The notes beneath the pieces are model-generated. The model searched no databases, was not told the origin of the DNA, and saw nothing but the letters and a program-made list of their open reading frames with translations. Shown here one piece after another: positions 1-10,482 of a stretch of 64,000 nt of DNA. Position 1 is the stretch's first letter, and the number at the start of each line of letters is the position of its first letter. Source of the stretch: DASQFQ01 sp963811595. Lineage in GTDB: Bacteria; Actinomycetota; Thermoleophilia; Solirubrobacterales; Solirubrobacteraceae. Location: the NCBI GenBank assembly GCA_963811595.1, contig CAWERW010000012.1, positions 128,837 to 192,836 of the forward strand, in the 5' to 3' direction. The position numbers and the translations under genes are program-made.

Positions 1-1
1 C

Positions 2-931
2 ATCCTCGGAGTGATCGTGTGGCTCGCGCTCGCGGTCGTGCTCGGCACCACCTCCGACGCGTGGGGCGACCTCGTCAGCGGCTTCGGCAGCTTCGGCTCG
101 ATCGAGACGAACGAGGCCGTGACCGCCGCCGCGCTCGCGGGCGCGATCGCGTTCGCGGGCTCGGGCGGCTGCGGCAACCTCGCCGTCTCCAACTGGGTGC
201 GCGACAAGGGCATGGGCATGGGCGCCTACATCCCGCGCATCGAGTCGCCGATGAAGGGCGAGCAGGAGGCCGTCCCGTCAACCGGCACGACGTTCGAGCC
301 CAACGACGAGAACATGCGCCGCTGGAAGGGCTGGTGGAAGGTCGCCAACACCGAGCAGGCCGTCACGTTCTGGCTGATCGGGACGCTCGGGATCGTGATC
401 CTCTCCGTGCTCGCCTACTCGACCGTGTTCGGCAAGGACACCGGCGAGGACTTCGACTTCATCAAGGCCGAGGGCGACGTGCTCAAGGACACCGTCGCGC
501 CGTGGTTCGCGACCGTGTTCTGGCTCGCCGGCTTCTTCAAGCTGCTCTCGACGATGCTCGGCAACTTCGACTACGTCAGCCGCATCACCGCCGACGCGGT
601 GAAGATCAACGCCACGCCCGACAGCCAGACCTGGACCGAGAGCCGCATCTACGGCGCGACCGTGTGGGCGCTGATCGTCTTCGGCATCGCGATCCTGCTG
701 ATCTTCACCGACCAGCCGCTCGTGCTGCTCGTGATCGGCTCCGCGCTCAGCGCGATGGTGATGTTCATCTACTCGATCCTGCTGATCGTGCTCAACCGCA
801 AGGCGCTGCCCGAGATGATCCGCATCAGCGGCTACCGGCTCGTGATCCTCGGCATCGCGGTGCTGTGGTTCGGCTACTTCTCGGCGCGCGTGGTGATCGC
901 CTACATCCCTCAGCTGTGGGGCGGCGGATGA
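2..931 (+). CDS. NRAMP-family metal ion transporter, 3' part
   Basis: C-terminal part of a polytopic membrane protein; the frame is open to the left edge, so the start lies outside the window. About 310 residues are visible with roughly seven hydrophobic segments. The stretch GGCGNLAVSNWVRDKG followed by MGAYIPRIESP, and a long soluble loop containing NDENMRRWKGWW, resemble a subgroup of actinobacterial NRAMP-like divalent metal transporters (from memory of the family, not a search). Family members use proton-coupled uptake of Mn2+ or Fe2+ across the inner membrane, but the metal-binding helix 1 is outside the window, so substrate cannot be judged. The stop overlaps the ATG of a tiny downstream ORF (ATGA). 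Confidence 0.7.
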   Translation: MLGVIVWLALAVVLGTTSDAWGDLVSGFGSFGSIETNEAVTAAALAGAIAFAGSGGCGNLAVSNWVRDKGMGMGAYIPRIESPMKGEQEAVPSTGTTFEPNDENMRRWKGWWKVANTEQAVTFWLIGTLGIVILSVLAYSTVFGKDTGEDFDFIKAEGDVLKDTVAPWFATVFWLAGFFKLLSTMLGNFDYVSRITADAVKINATPDSQTWTESRIYGATVWALIVFGIAILLIFTDQPLVLLVIGSALSAMVMFIYSILLIVLNRKALPEMIRISGYRLVILGIAVLWFGYFSARVVIAYIPQLWGGG

Positions 932-2217
932 CCAAGGTCGTCCGCCTCCGGCTGCTGCTCGCGGTCGTGATCTGGTTCGCGCTGATCACCGTCGCGCGGC
1001 TGGTCGAGCTGGTCGCGTAGGAACGCGCGCTCGACGGGGTTGGTGGCGAGCGCCAGCGCGCGCTCGTACGCGGCCCGCGAGTCCTCCCCGCGCCCGAGCC
1101 GGCGCAGCAGGTCGGCGCGGGCGGAGTGCAGCAGGTAGTAGTCCTCGAGCCCGTCGATGGCGTCGATCAGCGCCAGCCCATGCTCGGGCCCGTCGGCCAG
1201 CGCGACCGCGACCGCCCGGTTGAGCGCGATCACGGGGCTCGGCTCGAGCGCCCCGTAGAGCTCGGCGACGCGGCGCCAGTCGGTGACGGGCGCGACGTGC
1301 TCGACGGCGATCCGCGCCTGCACGCCGTACTGGTCCTCGCCCGCGGCGGCGGCGAGCGCGCGCCCCTCCTCGATCTCCGCCCCGTGCCAGAGCGCGCGGT
1401 CCTGGTCGGAGAGCAGTACGAGCCGCCCGCCGGCGTCGACGCGGGCGTCGCGCCGCGCGTGGTGGAGCAGCATCAGCGCCAGCAGGCCGCGCGGCTCCGC
1501 GCGCCCCGGCATCAGCTCGACGAGCAGCCGCCCGAGCCGGATCGCCTCCGCGCACAGCTCGCGCCGCACGAGCGCCTCGCCCGCCGTCGCCGCGTAGCCC
1601 TCGTTGAAGATCAGGTAGACGGCGGCGAGCACCGACGGCAGCCGGTGCGGGAGCTCCTCCTCCTCGGGCACGCGGTAGGCGATGCCGGCGTCGGCGATCT
1701 TGCGCTTCGCGCGCACGAGCCGCTTCGCCATCGCCGGCTCGGCCACGAGGAAGGCGCGCGCGACCTCCGGCACCGTCAGGCCGCCGAGCGTCCGCAGCGT
1801 CAGCGCCACGCGGGCCTCGGCGGAGAGCGCCGGGTGGCAGCAGGTGAACATCAGCCGCAGCCGGTCGTCGGGCACTTCACCCTCCTCCGTCGCGAGCGCT
1901 TCCAGCTCGCCGAGCTTCGCCTCGAGCACGCGCTCCCGCCGCAGGCGGTCGATCGCCTTGTTGCGCGCGGTCGTGATGATCCACGCGCCGGGGTTGCGCG
2001 GGATGCCGTCGCGAGGCCAGCGCCGCAGCGCGACGACCCACGCCTCCTGCACCGCCTCCTCGGCGAGGTCGAAGTCGCCGAGGACGCGGATGAGGGTTGC
2101 GACCGCCCGCCCCGACTCGCGCCGGAACAGGCGATCGACGTCGGGTCCTACTCGAAGCTCATGACGGGCCGGACCTCGATCGTCCCGTTCTGCGCTCCTG
2201 GGATCTTCGCGGCCCAT
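910..2217 (-). CDS. ECF sigma factor, ECF42/SigJ-like with C-terminal TPR-like domain
   Basis: Extracytoplasmic-function sigma factor of the long type. It has a sigma region 2 (LIRVLGDFDLAEEAVQEAW, then NPGAWIITTARNKAIDRLRR), region 4 (LTLRTLGGLTVPEVARAFLV) and a C-terminal helical extension of about 200 residues with YLIFNEGYAA and a final TPR-like repeat, as in group ECF42. These work without a classical anti-sigma factor and usually sit next to a DGPF/YCII protein, exactly as here. The start is uncertain: ATG at 2217 (weak GAGG upstream) overlaps the DGPF gene by about 70 nt, an in-frame GTG exists at 2244, and family members begin near the DVDRLFRRESG stretch, where no ATG/GTG is seen. 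About 30 low-complexity residues follow the usual C-terminus. Confidence 0.85.
   Translation of the reverse strand: MGREDPRSAERDDRGPARHELRVGPDVDRLFRRESGRAVATLIRVLGDFDLAEEAVQEAWVVALRRWPRDGIPRNPGAWIITTARNKAIDRLRRERVLEAKLGELEALATEEGEVPDDRLRLMFTCCHPALSAEARVALTLRTLGGLTVPEVARAFLVAEPAMAKRLVRAKRKIADAGIAYRVPEEEELPHRLPSVLAAVYLIFNEGYAATAGEALVRRELCAEAIRLGRLLVELMPGRAEPRGLLALMLLHHARRDARVDAGGRLVLLSDQDRALWHGAEIEEGRALAAAAGEDQYGVQARIAVEHVAPVTDWRRVAELYGALEPSPVIALNRAVAVALADGPEHGLALIDAIDGLEDYYLLHSARADLLRRLGRGEDSRAAYERALALATNPVERAFLRDQLDQPRDGDQREPDHDREQQPEADDLGHPPPHS
928..1020 (+). CDS. Small 30-aa membrane ORF coupled to the transporter
   Basis: A 30-residue ORF whose ATG overlaps the transporter stop codon (ATGA), so it could be translationally coupled. 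It is a basic N-terminus (MTKVVRLR) followed by one hydrophobic helix and would be a single-pass micro-membrane protein. It lies antisense to the unusual C-terminal tail of the neighbouring sigma factor gene. No homologue is recognised; the only support is position and composition. Confidence 0.35.
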   Translation: MTKVVRLRLLLAVVIWFALITVARLVELVA

Positions 2218-2498
2218 TCGATCGCCTCGTCGAGATCCTTGCACTCGACGAGGTAGAAGCCGCCGAGCTGCTCCTTCGTCTCCGGGAACGGGCCGTCGGT
2301 GACGAGGCGCTCGCCGTTACGGACCTTGACGGTGGTCGCCGTCTCGGGCATCTCCAGCGCCTCACCGGCCAGGAGCGTGCCGTTCTTGGTGATGTCCTGC
2401 CAGAACGCGTCGTAGGCCTGCATCACCGCGGCCTCCTGCTCGGGCGTCGCGTCGGCGTAGTCGCTCATGTCGCCGTAGATGTTGAGCACGTACTTCAT
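2148..2498 (-). CDS. DGPF/YCII-family protein
   Basis: A 116-residue protein of the YCII/DGPF dimeric alpha-beta barrel fold, showing the name-giving DGPF motif in RLVTDGPFPETKEQLGG. The start is fixed by an AGGAGG five bases before the ATG at 2498. It is first in a two-gene leftward unit with the ECF42-type sigma gene, which it overlaps. The same pairing is widespread in actinobacteria, and DGPF proteins are known to be targets or partners of these sigma factors. The biochemical role is unknown; related YciI-fold proteins have a catalytic His/Asp, but no enzyme activity can be assigned here. Confidence 0.9.
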   Translation of the reverse strand: MKYVLNIYGDMSDYADATPEQEAAVMQAYDAFWQDITKNGTLLAGEALEMPETATTVKVRNGERLVTDGPFPETKEQLGGFYLVECKDLDEAIEWAAKIPGAQNGTIEVRPVMSFE

Positions 2499-2565
2499 GC
2501 AAGCCTCCTGTGGGGGTTTGTGTTCCACCCGTACGACGAACGGGATGGGCCTCCTGAGGACAATC

Positions 2566-2961
2566 TCAGTCCGGCAGCGCCAGAATCGCGTCGATCTCGA
2601 CCTGCGCGCCCTTCGGCAGCGCCGCGACGGCGTAGGCCACGCGGGCCGGCGGCTGGTCGTTGAAGAACTCGGCGTAGACCTCGTTGACGTCCGCGAACGC
2701 TCCGATGTCGGTCAGGTACACGGTCAGCTTCACGCTGTCCTCGGCGAGCGTGCAGCCGCCCTCGGAGGCGATCGTCGACAGGTTCTCGAGGCACCGCCGG
2801 GCCTGCTCGGGAGGCGTGTCGCCGACGAGCTCGCCCGACTCCGGGTCGAGCGGGATCTGGCCGGAGATGAACAGGAGGCCGCCGGCCTTGACGGCGTGGG
2901 AGTACGGACCGACCGCGTCGGGAGCCCCGGCCGCGGTCACGGTTTCGCGATGATGGGACAT
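2566..2961 (-). CDS. ridA: RidA-family enamine/imine deaminase
   Basis: 131 residues, full length for RidA. The family hydrolyses reactive 2-aminoacrylate and other imine intermediates released by PLP enzymes to ketoacids plus ammonia, in the cytoplasm as a trimer. The signature near the C-terminus (RVAYAVAALPKGAQVEIDAI) carries the active-site Arg107 and Glu122. The start has no Shine-Dalgarno sequence, but TACGGT lies six bases upstream of the ATG, consistent with a leaderless message. It stands alone, back to back with the secreted repeat protein gene at 3017. Confidence 0.9.
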   Translation of the reverse strand: MSHHRETVTAAGAPDAVGPYSHAVKAGGLLFISGQIPLDPESGELVGDTPPEQARRCLENLSTIASEGGCTLAEDSVKLTVYLTDIGAFADVNEVYAEFFNDQPPARVAYAVAALPKGAQVEIDAILALPD

Positions 2962-3016
2962 GCGGGCACCGTAAAGAAAAGTCCCCGCGCGCGGCCGCTC
3001 CGGTTATCGTCGCGCC

Positions 3017-4741
3017 ATGAAGCGCCGGCTGGCCAGGATGGCCGCGGTCCTCGCCCTCGGAGGGGCGGTTATGGCCGTGCCGGCGCATGCGGAGCCGACC
3101 GGCGACGTGCGCCAGGTCTCGGACATCGGCCCGGTCGGCGACGCCGACTTCGACGGCGACGATCCGCAGCTGGCGTTCGCGCCCAGCGGCGGCGGGATCG
3201 CCGTCTTCACCGGAGAGCCGGTCGACGAGGAGCAGGAGGTCTACTCCCGGCCGTTCGACGCCGCCGGTCACCCGACGGGGGCCCAGCGGCGCGTCACCAA
3301 CGTCGGCACCGACGGCAGCATCAACGACCAGGCGCGCAACCCCGACGTCGTCTACGACCCGCGCCGCGACCGGTTCGTGCTCATCTACACCGACGCCATC
3401 GGCTTCGACGAGGACGTCTTCGCGCAGGGCCTCGGCCGGGATGGGGCGCCGGCCGGCGGGCCGGTGCCGGTCGGGGAGACCGGCGGCGTCGGCCCGGGCA
3501 GCGACGGCGACAACCAGAGGCCGCGGATCGCCTATGACCCCGACCGCGACGAGTTCCTCGCCGTCTGGATCGACGGGCGCGACCTCGCCGGCGACGAGCT
3601 GCGCGCCCAGCGGCTCAACGCCGCGACCCTGGCGCAGGTCGGGCCCGACGACTTCCCCGTGTCCACGTTCGGCGGTCCCAACACCGAAGCCGACCGCCTC
3701 GACGTCGCCTACGGCGGAGGAGGGTTCCTCGTCGCCTGGGGAGACGAGATCGCCGACGGCGACGACGAGATCTTGATACGACGCGTGACCTCGGGCGGCG
3801 CCCCGGTCGGCGGCGAGACGCAGCTCTCGCGGCAGGGCGCCGACGACGACGACGGCCTCGAGTCGACGCGGCCCGCGGTGGCCTTCAACGCGCTGTCGGG
3901 CGAGTTCCTCGTCGCCTGGGCCGGCGAAGTGGCGTTCGGCGGCGGCGACGTCGAGCAGGTGCACGGCCGGCGTGTGAGCGCGGCCGGCGCCCCACTCGGC
4001 GGCGTGGTTCGGATCTCGCAGCAGGACGCTCAGGGCGACTCGGCCGCCCCGGCCGTGGCCGCCGACCCGCGCAACGGCGAGTACGTCGTCGCGTGGGACA
4101 ACGAGCAGCCCGACAACGAGGAGGAGGTCCACGCGCAGCGCCTCACCGCCGCCGGGGCCGAGGTCGGGACGAACGACGCCCAGGTCTCGAGCCAGGGGCC
4201 GGCGGGGGACGGCAACTTCGGCGTCGGCGCGAACGCTGCCGCGTTCAACGCGGCCGCCGGCGAGTTCGTGGTCGCGTGGCGCGGGACGCGCAGCTTCGAC
4301 TCCACCGCCGGCGATCCCGAGGACGAGGTCTTCTCCCGCCGCCTGACCAGCCCGTTCACGCCGCCCGCGCCCCCCGCCCCGCCGCCGGGCCCGGCGGTGA
4401 CCGCTCCCGTGCCGATCGCGACCACGGCGCCGCTGCGCGCGCGTGACGTCATCCGCTTCCCGTCGACTCGCCGCTGCGTGTCGCGCCGCCGCTTCCGCAT
4501 CCGGCTGCGCCGGCCCGGCGGAGTCCGGCTCGTGTCCGCCCGAGTCGTGCTCAACGGCAAGCGGCTGCCGGTCCTGCGCGGCCGCCGCCTGACGAGCGCG
4601 ATCGTGCTCCGCGGCCTTCCGAAGGGCCGCTTCCGCGTGAAGATCACCGTGACCACCTCGACCGGCAAGAAGCTCACCGGGACGCGCAAGTACCGGACCT
4701 GCACGAAGAAGCGCCGGTCGAAGCGCCCGCCGCCGCTCTAG
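3017..4741 (+). CDS. Secreted repeat protein (propeller-like) with basic C-terminal domain
   Basis: 574 residues with a cleavable signal peptide (about 1-25, ending AHA). The body contains at least six imperfect repeats of about 50-60 residues whose core alternates a database-like strand and a display strand, for example FNALSGEFLVAWAGE, ADPRNGEYVVAWDNEQ and FNAAAGEFVVAWRGT. This looks like a beta-propeller or stacked beta repeat, and the rest of each unit is Asp/Gly rich. A Pro-rich linker (about 455-475) leads to a strongly basic C-terminal domain with two Cys (RRCVSRRRF and YRTCTKKRR). No enzyme motif is seen. TATCGT lies six bases before the ATG, so the transcript is probably leaderless. 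Function unknown; an extracellular or wall-associated protein is inferred. Confidence 0.75.
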   Translation: MKRRLARMAAVLALGGAVMAVPAHAEPTGDVRQVSDIGPVGDADFDGDDPQLAFAPSGGGIAVFTGEPVDEEQEVYSRPFDAAGHPTGAQRRVTNVGTDGSINDQARNPDVVYDPRRDRFVLIYTDAIGFDEDVFAQGLGRDGAPAGGPVPVGETGGVGPGSDGDNQRPRIAYDPDRDEFLAVWIDGRDLAGDELRAQRLNAATLAQVGPDDFPVSTFGGPNTEADRLDVAYGGGGFLVAWGDEIADGDDEILIRRVTSGGAPVGGETQLSRQGADDDDGLESTRPAVAFNALSGEFLVAWAGEVAFGGGDVEQVHGRRVSAAGAPLGGVVRISQQDAQGDSAAPAVAADPRNGEYVVAWDNEQPDNEEEVHAQRLTAAGAEVGTNDAQVSSQGPAGDGNFGVGANAAAFNAAAGEFVVAWRGTRSFDSTAGDPEDEVFSRRLTSPFTPPAPPAPPPGPAVTAPVPIATTAPLRARDVIRFPSTRRCVSRRRFRIRLRRPGGVRLVSARVVLNGKRLPVLRGRRLTSAIVLRGLPKGRFRVKITVTTSTGKKLTGTRKYRTCTKKRRSKRPPPL

Positions 4742-4758
4742 CCGCCTACTCTGAGGGG

Positions 4759-6714
<1,956 letters not shown>

Positions 6715-6758
6715 GGAGAGATCCAAGCGGAACCCCGGTTCCGTACAGTCCCGCAGAG

Positions 6759-8933
6759 ATGGCTCGGTTCCTCACGATCCCCTCCGGCCGTACGGCGAAG
6801 TACGTGGTCCTCGCAGCGTGGATCGTGGTGATGGTCTGCGTCTTCGGCTTCAACCTGCCCGGCAAGTACACGGACGCCGAGAAGAACGAGTCGACGTCGT
6901 TCCTGCCCGGCGACGCGGAGTCGACCAAGGCGCTCCAGGCCGTCGAGGAGCTGCAGGGCGGCGAGCAGGCCCCGACCGTCGTCGTCTACCGGCGCGAGGG
7001 CGGGCTGAACGCGGCCGACGCGCGCACGATCGCCGAGGACAAGCGGAATTTCAACCAGCTGCGCGAGGAGAAGGCCGCGGCCGGCGAGGCGCCGTTCAAG
7101 GCCACGACGCCGCTCTCGGGGCCCGTGCCGTCGCGCGACGGGACAGCGGCGCTGCTGACGATGACGATCACCGGCGACGGCGAGACCGACACGCTGCTCG
7201 ACCCGATCGACGCGCTCCGCGCGGAGGCCTCGAACCCCGGCGGCGGCCTGGAGGCCAAGGTCACCGGCCCCGGCGGCTTCTCGGCCGACGCGGTCAAGGT
7301 CTTCGAGAGCATCAACGGCACGCTGTTCCTGGCCGCCTTCTCGCTCGTGATCGTGCTGCTGATCCTCATCTACCGCAGCCCGATCTTCTGGCTCATCCCG
7401 GTGATCGCGGTCGGCTTCGCCGAGCTCAGCGCGCGCGGCGTCGGCTATGCGCTGAGCGAGCTCGGCGTGACGATCAACGGCCAGTCGTCCTCGATCCTGT
7501 CCGTGCTCGTGCTCGGCGCGGGCACCGACTACGCGCTGCTGCTCGTGTCGCGCTACCGCGAGGAGTTACGCAAGCACGAGGACAAGCACGAGGCGCTCGC
7601 CCTCGCCCTGCGCACCGCCGGGCCCGCCATCCTGGCCTCGGGCTGCACGGTCATCTTCGCGCTGCTGACCCTGTCGCTCGCCGAGGTCAACGCCACGTCC
7701 GGGCTCGGGCCGATCGGCGCGGTCGGCATCGCGATGGCGATGATCTCGATGCTCACGCTGCTCCCCGCCATGCTGGCGATCACGGGCCGGCGCGCCTTCT
7801 GGCGCCCGTCGATCTTCGGCTGGGGCAACGGCATCCCGCACCTGGGTGACGAGGGCGCCGACGAGACCCACGGCGCCTGGCGCCGGGTCGGCGAGCGCGT
7901 GGCGAAGCGCCCGCGGCGCGTGTGGATCACGACGGCGCTGCTGCTCCTGGTGTGCGCCGCCGGCGTGCTCAACCTCGAGGAGGGCCTGACGCAGAGCAAC
8001 GGCTTCCGCGAGAAGGTCGAGGCGGTCGAGGGCCAGGAGCTGCTCGCCAAGTCGTTCCCGAGCGGCGGCAGCGCGCCGGCCGAGGTCATCGTGCCCGACG
8101 CGAGCCGCGTCGCCGCGGTGCGCCGCGCCGTCGCCGACACCGAGGGCGTCGCCGAGGTGCGCCCGGGCGTCCGCGGCGAGCAGGGCGTGGTGCTCAACGC
8201 GACGCTCACCGAGGACCCCTACGGCGACCAGGCGTTCGACCTGATCGGGCCGATCCGGGCGGCCGCCAAGGAGGCGGGCGGGGAGGGCGTGCTGGTCGGC
8301 GGGCAGACCGCGATCGCGCTCGACAGCGCCGACGCCGCCCGCCGCGACACGCGGCTGATCGTGCCGATCGCGCTGCTGATCGTCTTCCTGATCCTCGTGC
8401 TGCTGCTGCGCGCGATCGTCGCCCCGCTGCTGCTGATCGGGACGGTGATCCTGTCCTTCGGCGCGGCGCTCGGTGTGAGCGCGGTCGTCTACGACGTGGT
8501 CTTCGGCTACGAGCAATCCGACCCGTCGCTGCCGCTCTACGCGTTCGTCTTCCTGGTGGCGCTGGGCATCGACTACAACATCTTCCTGATGGCCCGGGTG
8601 CGCGAGGAGACGCTGCACCACGGGACGCGGACCGGCATGCTGCGCGGCCTCGCGGTCACCGGCGCGGTCATCACGTCGGCCGGCATCGTGCTGGCGGGGA
8701 CGTTCTCCGTGCTCGCGGTGCTGCCGCTCGTGTTCCTGCTCCAGATCGGCTTCGTGATCGCGTTCGGAGTGCTGCTGGACACGTTCATCGTGCGCTCGGT
8801 GCTCGTCCCGGCGCTCGTGCTCGACGTCGGCCCGCGCATCTGGTGGCCGTCGCGGCTGGCGCACGAGGACGGCGCGGGCGAGGAAGAGCAGGTCGGCTCG
8901 CGCGCCGCGCCGGGCATGAAGACCCCGGCGTAG
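6759..8933 (+). CDS. MMPL-family RND transporter
   Basis: 724 residues with the two-fold RND topology: a first membrane helix near 12-32, a periplasmic-type domain (about 35-190), five to six helices (FLAAFSLVIVLLILIYRS onward), a second soluble domain, and a second helix bundle starting at LIVPIALLIVFLILVLLLRA. Motifs include GAGTDYALLLVSRYREEL and GIDYNIFLMARVREE, the membrane Asp-Tyr pairs typical of actinobacterial MMPL proteins that export lipids or hydrophobic compounds with the proton gradient. The ATG at 6759 is preceded by TACAGT nine bases upstream and by AGAG rather than a strong ribosome site. Substrate unknown; nothing lipid-related flanks it. Confidence 0.92.
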   Translation: MARFLTIPSGRTAKYVVLAAWIVVMVCVFGFNLPGKYTDAEKNESTSFLPGDAESTKALQAVEELQGGEQAPTVVVYRREGGLNAADARTIAEDKRNFNQLREEKAAAGEAPFKATTPLSGPVPSRDGTAALLTMTITGDGETDTLLDPIDALRAEASNPGGGLEAKVTGPGGFSADAVKVFESINGTLFLAAFSLVIVLLILIYRSPIFWLIPVIAVGFAELSARGVGYALSELGVTINGQSSSILSVLVLGAGTDYALLLVSRYREELRKHEDKHEALALALRTAGPAILASGCTVIFALLTLSLAEVNATSGLGPIGAVGIAMAMISMLTLLPAMLAITGRRAFWRPSIFGWGNGIPHLGDEGADETHGAWRRVGERVAKRPRRVWITTALLLLVCAAGVLNLEEGLTQSNGFREKVEAVEGQELLAKSFPSGGSAPAEVIVPDASRVAAVRRAVADTEGVAEVRPGVRGEQGVVLNATLTEDPYGDQAFDLIGPIRAAAKEAGGEGVLVGGQTAIALDSADAARRDTRLIVPIALLIVFLILVLLLRAIVAPLLLIGTVILSFGAALGVSAVVYDVVFGYEQSDPSLPLYAFVFLVALGIDYNIFLMARVREETLHHGTRTGMLRGLAVTGAVITSAGIVLAGTFSVLAVLPLVFLLQIGFVIAFGVLLDTFIVRSVLVPALVLDVGPRIWWPSRLAHEDGAGEEEQVGSRAAPGMKTPA

Positions 8934-8984
8934 ACGGACGAATGGCCTGTTGTACGCGGCCGGGGCGGTCGCTACAACCTTCTG

Positions 8985-10472
8985 ATGCCCCGCCGCTTCG
9001 CGTGCCTCGCCGGCGCGCTGACCCTGCTGCTCTGCGGCGCCGCGCCCGCGCTGGCGCGCCCCGAGCCGCGGATCATCAACGGCACGTTCGCGGACCCGGG
9101 CGAGTATCCGGCGCAGGGCTTCCTCGAGCTCGCCACGGATGAGGGGACGTTCGTGTGCGGTGGCACGCTCGTCAGCCGCCGGCACTTCCTGACGGCCGCG
9201 CACTGCGCGACCCAGCCGGACACCACGACGCCCCTCGCGCCCGAGGACCTGACGGTGACGCTCGGCAAGGTCGACAAGAACGACTTCGAGCCCTCCGACG
9301 AGCGCGGCGTGACGGTCAACGACGTGCACGACGCCTACGCGCTGCTCCCGGGCGGGGGCCCTGAGAACGACGTCGCGCTGCTCACGCTCGCGAGCGACGC
9401 GCCGGCCGGCCTCGACCCGCTGCGGCTGATCGAGCCCGGCGAGAGCGCGCTGTGGGCGGACGGCGTGACCGCGACGGTCATCGGCTGGGGCGACACCGAG
9501 GGCACCGGTCCCACCGGCTTCCCCGGGCTCTCCGACGAGCTGCTCGAGGCCGAGGTCCCGATGCGCTCGGACGCCTACTGCGCGGACGACGACGTGTGGG
9601 ACACGGACTTCCGCGCGGCGTCGATGGTGTGCGCGGGCGGCGGCGACACCGACACGTGCGGCGGCGACTCCGGCGGCCCGCTGATGGTCGGCGACGGCTC
9701 CTTCCTCGTGCTCGCCGGGCTGACCTCGTGGGGCGCGAACGACTGCGCCACCCCCGACCTGCCAGGCGTCTACACGCGCCTCGGCGCGCCGGCGCTCAAC
9801 GCGTGGGTGCGCGAGCGGGTGCCGATGGCGCGCGCGAGCGTGTCGGACGCCACCGTCGAGCCGGGCCAGAGCGCGACGTTCTCGGCGACCGCGAGCGACG
9901 GGATCACGAGCTTCGCGTGGGACTTCGACGGCGACGGCGACACCGACGCGACGGGCGCGAACGCGAGCCACGCCTACCCGGCCTCCGGCCGCTTCGTGGC
10001 CCGCGTCGTCGCGGGCGGCGTCGCGACGGACAAGGTTCGCGTCCAGGTCGGCGACGGCATCACGCGCGACCCTGATCCGACGCCGACGCCCACACCGGCC
10101 GGCACGACGACGCCGCCCGCCCCGACCCCGCCCGTCACGACACCGCCCGTCGCCACACCCCGCGGTCCGCTCGCCGCGCTGCTCGTGTCCGGCCGCCCGC
10201 GCGTCCGCGGCCGGCGCTTCTCCCTGCGCGTCCGCTTCGCGACCGGCGCGCCGACCGGGACCGCGGTCATCGAGGTCGTCCGCAAGGGCCGCACGATCGG
10301 CATCGCGCGGACGCGCGTGGTCCGCGGTGGGACCCGGCGGGTGCGCGTGAAGCTGACGCCGAGCGGGCGCCGCCTGCTCGCCCGCGGGCGCCTCAGGGTC
10401 AAGGTCCGCGTGCGCGTCGGACGCCGCGTGCTGCGGTCGCGCACCTTGACTCTCGTGCGCCCGCGCGGATAG
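8985..10472 (+). CDS. Secreted trypsin-like serine protease with PKD domain (copy 1 of 3)
   Basis: 495 residues. A signal peptide (1-24) is followed by an S1 protease domain beginning RIINGTFADPGEYP, with an intact triad: His73 in TAAHC, Asp129 in ENDVALLTL, Ser229 in CGGDSGGP. Next comes a PKD-like domain (about 300-350, FAWDFDGDGDTDATG), a Thr/Pro-rich linker with TPTPTPAGTTTPP, and a basic C-terminal domain of about 95 residues (VRGRRFSLRVRF to VRVGRRVLRSRTL). That last domain recurs in the next two genes. TACAAC sits six bases before the ATG, a leaderless pattern. An extracellular protease is predicted; activation by cleavage before IINGT follows the trypsin family rule, and the C-terminal domain may hold it at the cell surface (inference). 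Confidence 0.92.
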   Translation: MPRRFACLAGALTLLLCGAAPALARPEPRIINGTFADPGEYPAQGFLELATDEGTFVCGGTLVSRRHFLTAAHCATQPDTTTPLAPEDLTVTLGKVDKNDFEPSDERGVTVNDVHDAYALLPGGGPENDVALLTLASDAPAGLDPLRLIEPGESALWADGVTATVIGWGDTEGTGPTGFPGLSDELLEAEVPMRSDAYCADDDVWDTDFRAASMVCAGGGDTDTCGGDSGGPLMVGDGSFLVLAGLTSWGANDCATPDLPGVYTRLGAPALNAWVRERVPMARASVSDATVEPGQSATFSATASDGITSFAWDFDGDGDTDATGANASHAYPASGRFVARVVAGGVATDKVRVQVGDGITRDPDPTPTPTPAGTTTPPAPTPPVTTPPVATPRGPLAALLVSGRPRVRGRRFSLRVRFATGAPTGTAVIEVVRKGRTIGIARTRVVRGGTRRVRVKLTPSGRRLLARGRLRVKVRVRVGRRVLRSRTLTLVRPRG

Positions 10473-10482
10473 AACGGTCCAC

